Source: Lathyrus oleraceus (Eukaryota > Streptophyta > Magnoliopsida > Fabales > Fabaceae). From it: a DNA stretch of 64,000 nt. Position 1 is the first letter of the stretch. Every line of letters begins with the position of its first letter. Positions 57,501 through 64,000 of the stretch are shown in pieces. Made by a program: the position numbers and the translations under genes. Under the pieces are notes generated by a model. It was given only the letters and a program-made list of their open reading frames with translations, ran no database searches and was not told where the DNA came from. The stretch is from assembly GCF_024323335.1 (NCBI RefSeq), contig NC_066583.1, positions 358,738,377 to 358,802,376 of the forward strand. The letters are read 5' to 3'.

Positions 57501-59228
57501 CAAGAGCTGGACGTGTTCTTGAGATATTCATACAGTTCTTCATTCCAGAAATTCGTCAAGAACAAATGTTCACAAAACATGGCAAACTATACATCATTGG
57601 AAGCGTCTAATCAAGCACATCAACAATATCAACATGATTTTCCCTAATTCTAACCATACAGCATGAATCGATCAAAAGAAAGTTGGAACATCAAACTTCA
57701 AATCCAGATTTCTTCATCAATATTCAACGAAATTCAATTCTACAAGTTGCAGCATGCTCTACAATCCACGATCTACATAAACCATATCACAATTCGGAGA
57801 ATTAGAAAGTTTGAGATCCAACCTCTTGAAGATGCAGTTGCTCGATTTGGTGGTTTCAAGGTTCCAATTGCAAAAACAGATGTTGAATGATGCTTAGGAA
57901 GATGAATAGAGTAAGTCTTTTAGCTCAATTATGCTCCAGCTCCAAGAATCTTCAAAATGCCATGTGAATTCAAGGTGATAACAGCTGCGATTTCTTCCAG
58001 TTTTGGCCACGATCTTGTGCAACAGTTCTTCACTAGCATATGCAGATGAGTATTGATGCAAAAGAAAGCAAAAAGAATGGTGCGATTTGATGAAAAATGA
58101 GGAAAAAGCTTGAACAAAATTGAGAGAATTTGGATGAATTTTGGTTTGGATCTGAAAAAGTGATTGTGATTATGTGAAACCGTTACAATTAATGCTTTAT
58201 ATGACTTCTTAATCCAATTGGTAATCAAGCTTAAGCAAATTCAAAGTGGATTAGCAAAATGCAATTTCATGTCAAATGGCCAAAATGTCCTTTTCTAATT
58301 ACAGCCAATGTAACAGTGCAAATGTAATTGAGACAAGTCACAAATCCTGTTTATGATGTGTTGGAAATGGTTTCGAGTGAAAATTACATGTATTTTTCAA
58401 ATTGACTATTTTTTCCACCAAAATGCAAAATGAACACTTGAAAAATGGACTTTTGCTATGATGATTTTTGATGAAATATGATGATGCATCATGAAAGTTC
58501 ATGTCAAATGTGGTTTGCTCAAAAAAGAATCACCCAATTTGGCCTTTCCATTCAAAAGTTATGGCACTTTGAATTTCAACATTTTCTGAAAATGATTTGA
58601 TCATAACTTGCCAACCACACATGAGAAATGAGTGTTCTTGGACTTTTTGGAAAGGTGAGAGCAAGATATTCAACTTTCATGTTTGACAAAATTCCATTTG
58701 AAGCTTTTATGATGATGTAAATTTGAGGAGAAGAACTTTCCATTTTTGGCAGTTTCCAATTACAGGTCACCTGCTATTTTTGGAAACTTTTCATCTGACT
58801 TCAAATTCTTCAATCTTGATCTTTGAAATATCAAATGAGACTTGTGTGGACATGAATGAAGCCTTTCAAACCATCTCCCACCTTCAAATCCATAAAATCA
58901 GGCACAATTGACCACAGTTGACTTTCTAGGGTTTCAGATGAAATTCAGCCTGACTGATGACTACTGAGCATCCAATCTTTGGCCAAACCACTTCACAATG
59001 ATCACATAATCATATGAACTTGATAAACCAACCCTAGGGCCTTGATTCTTTGAGAAATGCACTTGCTTGCTTGATTGACTGATTCTCCTGATCAGCTTGA
59101 CCTAATCTTGTCTGATGGCTTGCACTTGGGCAAAGGACAATGCAATGCTATGCAGTGGACTATGTTATGTTAATGACCTAATATGAAAATGTATGTACAC
59201 AAGGTAGGTGCAAATTTGAGGTGCTACA
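54536..59228 (-). mobile_element. LTR2 of element D, 5' LTR (4.69 kb)
   Basis: Outer end TGTAGCACC (minus strand) at 59228 borders C integrase sequence directly, so this is the true 5' insertion end of D. Same internal landmarks as LTR1; two small insertions (1 and 6 bases) near 57215 and 57335 give the seven-base length difference. Confidence 0.9.
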
Positions 59229-59386
59229 CTCAAAACGATCGTAGGGGAAAGTGGACACCCAATTATGAAGGTCCATTCGTGGTCAAGAAGGTTTTCTCTG
59301 GCAGAGCCTTGTTGTTGACGACCATGGATGGCGAGGATTTTCCATCCCCTGTGAATGCGGACGCATTTAAAAAATACTTCGTATAA
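59229..59386 (+). pseudogene. Element C integrase C-terminal end
   Basis: GKWTPNYEGPFVVKKVFSGR and DGEDFPSPVNADAFKKYF correspond to the last 50 residues of the A integrase, including the GPY/F-like segment. It resumes C after the D insertion. Stop TAA at 59384-59386. Confidence 0.9.
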
Positions 59387-59395
59387 GAGACCCAC

Positions 59396-59585
59396 TGGAC
59401 GAAAAGAATAAAATAGTCCAGGCAAAAATGGGCATCCCGACGAACCAAAAAATAATGAAAAAAGGTCCGGGCAAAAGTTAGGGATAAAAAGAAAAAACTG
59501 TACACCCGGCAAGTCGAAAACCCCACAAGGGCGGCTTGGGCAAAAAAGGTATCCCGGTGGACTGAAAACCCGAAAGGGCGGTCCA
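59396..59585 (+). other. Stem-loop array HP1 after the pol stop, element C (four units)
   Basis: TGGAC 59396-59400 with GTCCA 59416-59420; CGAACC 59441-59446 with GGTCCG 59464-59469 (one mismatch); CAAG 59510-59513 with CTTG 59535-59538 around CCC-ACAA-GGG; TGGAC 59558-59562 with GTCCA 59581-59585 around CCC-GAAA-GGG. Each is followed by GGCAAAA or GGGCAAAA. Confidence 0.7.
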
Positions 59586-60924
59586 GGCAAAAGATGGAGT
59601 GAAACGAACAACTGCGTCTAGCATGATCGTTTGTGCTTTGGATATGACACGTGGTTAATCCCCGATAGGGATCAGTCAGAAGCGTCTTGTTCAGAAGGCA
59701 GAAAGCGCGGAGAGTCTTGAGGACATATGAGGTGTAACCGAGTTGGAACTCGATGAGATCACGGGTTCACATTGTCATTAGGATAGATTTTTCCTTTTGT
59801 GCGCAATTACCTCTTTTCAGGGATTGCTTCCTGTGTATTGCTCAGTTTTGAGCCACCTTTTTCAATCAATAAAATGCATATTCAGTCAAATAATTTTGTT
59901 TTTGTTTTCATTACCGCTTTGATTGCAAAAACATCTGTTTATTTTGATAAAGAATCTTTGCATTTTGAGACATGGAGATCCCTTCCAATGCATGTTTATA
60001 AGATTGAAAACCTGAAATCTTATTCGGAAGGTTGAGTGACCTAGGTGTTGAAATTTTGGCACGCCTGGGGCACGTTTTTATCTAACGATCTCTTTTGCAG
60101 GTGCTGTTAGATATTTTCACTCATTTGCAGGTTGTGATGTGAATCCTTTTGACAAAAGATCCCCGCAGAGTCCAATCAGGGACGAGGAATTGAAGAATGG
60201 TGAAAAGACGGTGAAAGAAATGCAACGATCCAGGAGGATTAATCAAGAAGACTCTTCAAAGTCTGAAGAATTGGAAAGTTGATACCAATTTGAGGGGTTC
60301 GATCTCCGTAGAGTACGGAGAAGTCAAGAAAACAAGGTGATGAATCAGAAAAGTCCAGATGAGTCTGGGAGCTCTCAAAAGTGGAAAGCTGGCACTATGG
60401 TTAGATAGTGAATGCCAGTGTTCGACGAGTCGACAGATGTTCTGTATCAGATATGTCGTTTCTCCCCAGCAGGTTCGAGGTCGGTGTTTCTTCGACAACT
60501 AGGCCTGAGGTTATTTCCCTAGCAGGGTGGAGGTTGTTATTTCCCCAGCAAGTCGAAGATTGTTGTTTTCCCCGCAGAGTGCGTTGGTAGCTGTTTCCCT
60601 AGCGAAGTCCCCAAGCGGATCGGGATCAGTGGAGTTCATCCCTGTTGAGGGTTGTCCTTTCCCCCAGCGGCAGTGCTATTCCCCAACAGGGTGGAGATTG
60701 GAGCGATAGCGAGTTCCTCAGCAGGGTGCCTCGAGCTTCCCAGTAGAGTCCCTTGAGGGGGATATTTTTTTAGGCATTCATCATTTAGATAAGCATAGCA
60801 TATTGCATAGCTAATTGCGTAGCATTTCCATGGTTGTGGAGCATTAAGCTGTAAAAAAATCATGCATCAGCATTGCAAGCATTAACTAGTCTCAAGCCAT
60901 AGTTACCGTTTGAGGATTGGTTTC

Positions 60925-61230
60925 GCTGGAAGTTGGAAGATGTTACTTTGAGGAGCTTAGCATCGTGACGTTGGGTCAACAATGTTCCCCAGTAGTGCGA
61001 TACTGGAGGAGATTTCTGTCGTGCGAGATGGAAGTTGGAAGATGTTACTCTGAGGAGCTTAGCATTGTAACGTTGGGTCAACGGTATTCCTCAGTAGTGC
61101 GATACTAGGGGAGATTTCTGTCGTGCGAGGTAGAAGTTAGAAGATGTTACTCTGAGGAGTTTAGCATCATGACGTCAGATCAACAATGTTCCCCAATAGC
61201 GCGATATTGGAGGAAAATTTTCCGTCGGGC
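60925..61230 (+). repeat. 102 bp tandem repeat in the C 3'UTR, three units
   Basis: GTTGGAAGATGTTAC-type starts at about 60932, 61034 and 61136. Units share GAGGAGCTTAGCATCGTGAC, GTTCCCCAGTAGTGCGATA and GAGATTTCTGTCGTGCGAG. The period equals that of the D minisatellite though the sequence is unrelated by eye. Confidence 0.85.
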
Positions 61231-61274
61231 GGAGATGGACATGAAAATCAGAGAACGTTACGCGATCAGCGCGA

Positions 61275-61960
61275 AAATCGAGATTCAAATGGAAAAAAGG
61301 AAGTGTTGTGGCATTTTCTGGAGAACGGGGTTCAAATGGAGATTGGAGTTGAAGATTATATCCGGGATGAGGTCCTCATGATTGTCTTCCGATCGTGTGT
61401 CACCTTAGACTTTGGCGAGACCAACAGAAGTCGTTATGGGTATCTTCGGAGGAAGAAATGCACATGTTACCTTCCTTTCGTGAAGGTGTACCATCTGATA
61501 TGTCGCCATCAGAGTGGTGTTTTGGTGTTATTTCTAGCATTGCCAGCGGAATTATCACAAGAAAATGGAGAACGGGGTTCAAATGGAGAGAAGGAAATGC
61601 GGGGCATTTTCTAGAGAGCGAGGTTCAAATGGAGAAAAGGAGACACGGGGTGTTTTCTGGAGAATGGGATTCACAATGGCGATCGTGAGTTATCGTCAGG
61701 CGACTGGGGTTCAAATGGAGATTGGGGTTCATTGTTTGGCAAACAGGAGTGTTATGAAGTTGTCGGGGTTCAAATGCGGTGATCAGGGATCATACGCGCG
61801 AAAATAATTGTTCGGGGTCCAAGAAAAAGCAAAAAAAAATCAATAAAAGAAGTACCGGGGTTCAAGAGAAGAAAATCATCAGAAAGTTTTGGGGTTCAAG
61901 AAAAGAAAAAAATATAATAATCCCTAACGGAGCGCAAATTGTTCGTCTGTTCTTGGTTGT
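61275..61960 (+). repeat. GGGGTTCAAATGGAGA-type short dispersed repeats, C 3'UTR
   Basis: Eight variants near 61277, 61328, 61573, 61623, 61702, 61758, 61857 and 61892, commonly followed by GAAAAGGA and GCATTTTCTGGAGA. Spacing irregular. They stop 30-90 bases before the polypurine-like tract. Confidence 0.75.
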
Positions 61961-61986
61961 TCATATCGACAGGTTCACAGTGGATT

Positions 61987-61999
61987 GAATAGGGGTAGC
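61987..61999 (+). promoter_or_regulatory. Polypurine-like tract of element C
   Basis: GAATAGGGGTAGC directly before TGTAACACC. Confidence 0.8.
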
Positions 62000-64000
62000 T
62001 GTAACACCTCAAAATTTGCCCTCCTCTCTTGGGACTAGCTTAGCATATTGCATTTCATTTTAGGACATTAGGCATTTGCATATTGCATATCATGTGAAAA
62101 TCAGAAGTCATCCTCCAAAGTCTTCTCAGAAGATAGAGAGGTTAAGAGATTCAAGCCTAAGGGTTCTCATGGACTGCTGACCAATCATCTAAGGGTATGT
62201 GCTTCAATTAGGGTTTCTTGATCCCTCAAGGAGGTTGAGCATTATTTTGATTGCAAGGGTACATCATCATCATGGTTATGTCATCCTCAAGGGGTTCATT
62301 GTTCATGCTCAGATTTCTCTGGATTAGGGTTTTGACCTCTTGTCAACCCTAATCAATGACTTTTCTTCCAACCAGTGATTTTCAAGGAGATGAGGTATTC
62401 TATTGAGATGGGGATCACATGATCATTCTATTGAGATTATATGAGCCAAGGTTCATTTTGAAGCAAATTGGCCAAGTGTTAGAGGCTCAAAGTCATCAGT
62501 GCATTGCCAGGTCATTTGGGCCCCATAAAAGTCAACAAAAAGTCAACTGAGGGCTAGGAGGGGGAGAAATGGTTTGAGACACTTCATTCATGTCCCAAAG
62601 AAGTTCATTTGTCATTGCAAACACATATCTTGAAGAATTTGAGGTCAGATCAAAAGTTTCCAAAAATGGAAAGTGACCTGTAATTAAAAGTTTCCAAAAA
62701 TGGAAAGATTTTGGTTCAAATTCAACTTGATTTTACATCATCAAAGAAGCCTCAAATGAATTTTTGTCCAACACGAAAGTTGAAGATCTTTCTCTCCCAT
62801 TTCCAAAAGTCCAAGATCATGAGCATCTGATGAATGGTTGAGGAGATATGGTCAAATGATTGCCAAGTGTGCTTGAAACTTCAAAATGCCATAACTTTTG
62901 TTTCAAAGCTCCAAATGAAGCCACTCTTTTTGCAAATTTCTTGTCTTGACCTATATTTTCCAAATCCAATATTGCATTGCATGAAATTTAATCATATAAT
63001 CATTTGCCCATGCATGCTCATTTTGGAGGGAAAAAATGACAAATTTGAATTTGGTGCATCATATGAAAAAAATATCATTGCCATTGTGTTCATTGGAAGA
63101 TTTTGAGTGAGTTTATACCCCCACATGTTACTGTTCACGTGTAAATTAGGCCATGCACCCTCACTTTTCCAAAATTGCAAAACACCTCTCATGGCACTAA
63201 TCCTAATTAACTCATGACTAATTGTGATTTGGATGTGATTAAGACAACATATATAAGATAAATCATAACAGAATTGTTCATAATCACAAATTCTAGATCT
63301 AGATCTCATTTTCCCTCCAAATTTCTCTCTCATTGGAATTCAAATTTTCTCCACACAACCACACATTTTCTTGATAGATCCATCATCATCATGACATTTG
63401 GAGCATGATTCATCCAGTTTTTGTGGAAATTGAGCAAGGTTTGAAGCATGTCAAGCATATGAACACATCAATGGCAAGTGCAAATTAAGCAAGATCTAGG
63501 TCGTGGCAAGCATCCATTTCTACATCAAGCTTCATAACAAGAGCAAAGGAGGAGATCTACACACTTTAGAGGCCTTGAACACACTGTTTTGATCACTGCC
63601 ATTCCAGGTTGGTGAAATTTCGAGTCTCTTAATTCCTAATTTTATGGACATGATATTGTAGAGCTTTGCATGCTGGTGATTCTGATCTAAATTTCATTAA
63701 ATTTGGTTGAGATTTGAAGAAGTTATGTGAAATTAAAGTTTGATGTTCATAAATGTTTTGGTTCGATTCGCTTTGATTATTGAGTTTTAGCATGAATGGA
63801 GGTTAGATTCTTGATGTACACAACGAGACGGTTCCAACGGTATAACTTTTAGTAAATTCTGCAAGAAAAAATCATAGTGGTACTGTAGCAACCACCGTCT
63901 TCAGGAAGAAGACGGTGGAAACCACCCTTGAACCGCCGCGGATGAACAGTAGGACCGCCTTCTGGTTTTTAGGCTAGGGTTTGTTGCGTGTCACTGCCAC
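62000..64000 (+). mobile_element. 3' LTR of element C (first 2.0 kb, cut by the window end)
   Basis: Aligns without gaps to 28119-30119. About a dozen substitutions seen by eye (for example near 62154, 62613, 62791, 62858, 62968, 63067, 63208, 63271, 63569, 63646, 63659 and 63929). Carries the same U3 block (62659-62817) and TATA candidate (63250-63257). Confidence 0.92.

Larger units (their letters stand above)
39393..59228 (-). mobile_element. Element D: Tat/Ogre-related element in tandem form (LTR-internal-LTR-internal)
   Basis: On the minus strand: LTR2 59228-54536, primer site, leader, gag, pol remnant, 3'UTR, LTR1 46299-41614, then a second primer site, leader and truncated gag to 39393. 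It lies inside the C integrase. About 70 integrase codons that should lie between the two C flanks are absent, so the left junction is a deletion end and not a simple insertion point. No ORF1 is present: gag starts about 1.1 kb after the primer site. Confidence 0.88.
52315..59228 (-). repeat. Direct repeat copy 2 (gag, leader, LTR2) of element D
   Basis: Partner of 39393-46299. The gag here extends further (to 51887) because copy 1 is cut by the left junction. Confidence 0.9.
59387..61986 (+). other. Element C 3'UTR
   Basis: 2.6 kb. HP1 units at 59396-59585, a T-rich stretch about 59780-60000, TCCCCAGCAGGTT-like and TCCCCGCAGAGT-like motifs at 60160-60760, three 102 bp repeats at 60925-61230, then GGGGTTCAAATGG-type repeats to 61960. 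HP2 and HP3 were not found. No conserved ORF. Confidence 0.8.
28119..64000 (+). mobile_element. Element C: Ogre-type element with ORF1, interrupted by element D
   Basis: 5' LTR 28119-33104, primer site, leader, ORF1, gag-protease remnant, RT remnant to 39392; then D; then integrase end, 3'UTR, polypurine-like tract and 3' LTR from 62000. The two LTRs align at a fixed offset of 33881 for the 2 kb visible, with about a dozen substitutions. The coding region has several internal deletions and nonsense codons. The right end and target duplication are beyond the window. Confidence 0.88.

Noticed and set aside
39393..59228. Segmental duplication of host DNA
   Set aside because: The repeat limits coincide with LTR, primer site and gag of one element, so exchange between LTRs explains it.
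59799..60035. 78-codon ORF as a C accessory gene
   Set aside because: T-rich stretch of the C 3'UTR without a counterpart in A or D.

Overview
This is a gene-free block of nested LTR retrotransposons from a plant nuclear genome. Several families of very large Ty3/gypsy elements of the Tat lineage, Ogre type, are present: multi-kb LTRs, an extra ORF1 before gag, an intron before reverse transcriptase, a second archaeal-type RNase H, and a primer site for the tRNA usually reported as tRNA-Arg. One Athila-type element is also present. Ogre elements at this density, and LTRs beginning TGTAACACCTC, point to a legume of tribe Fabeae (pea, vetch, faba bean, lentil or grass pea). That placement is from memory of these families, not a database search. 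I found no ordinary host gene, tRNA, rRNA or CRISPR array.

Layout, left to right. Element A (+, 1-16947, left end outside the window): intron end, an uninterrupted 1153-codon RT/RNase H/aRNase H/integrase ORF, a 4.7 kb 3'UTR, and an unusually long 8.55 kb 3' LTR. Element E (-, 16948-23457): Athila-type, with nonsense-ridden gag, protease, RT and integrase and a ~1 kb LTR; its integrase is cut by the end of A. Element B (+, 23458-28118): 3'UTR end, LTR, primer site and leader, so one LTR has internal sequence on both sides. Element C (+, 28119 past 64000): complete 5' LTR, ORF1 and a heavily deleted gag/protease/RT, then the end of integrase, 3'UTR and the first 2 kb of the 3' LTR from 59229. 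Element D (-, 39393-59228) sits inside C's integrase: LTR, gag, deleted pol, 3'UTR, LTR, then a second leader and gag fragment. D therefore carries a ~6.9 kb direct duplication. The inferred order of events is B oldest; E into B; A into E; C into B; D into C.

Only A has a coding region that looks functional. C, D, B and E could move only with proteins supplied in trans. C's two LTRs are nearly identical although its coding region is wrecked.

The most interesting signal is not protein coding. The 3'UTRs of A, C and D carry arrays of short stem-loops whose paired arms change together between copies and families. One array starts right after the pol stop codon, each unit closed by GGCAAAAA. Two others recur in tandem in the A and D 3'UTRs. 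The same 3'UTRs contain many segments resembling the 3' end of the primer tRNA, hence complementary to the element's own primer site. The LTRs share a conserved U3 block, three evenly spaced acceptor-like AG sites, GTAAGTCC-type tandem repeats and a partial second primer site in U5. These suggest conserved RNA-level machinery in giant Tat elements. The pairing and covariation were read by eye and need testing.
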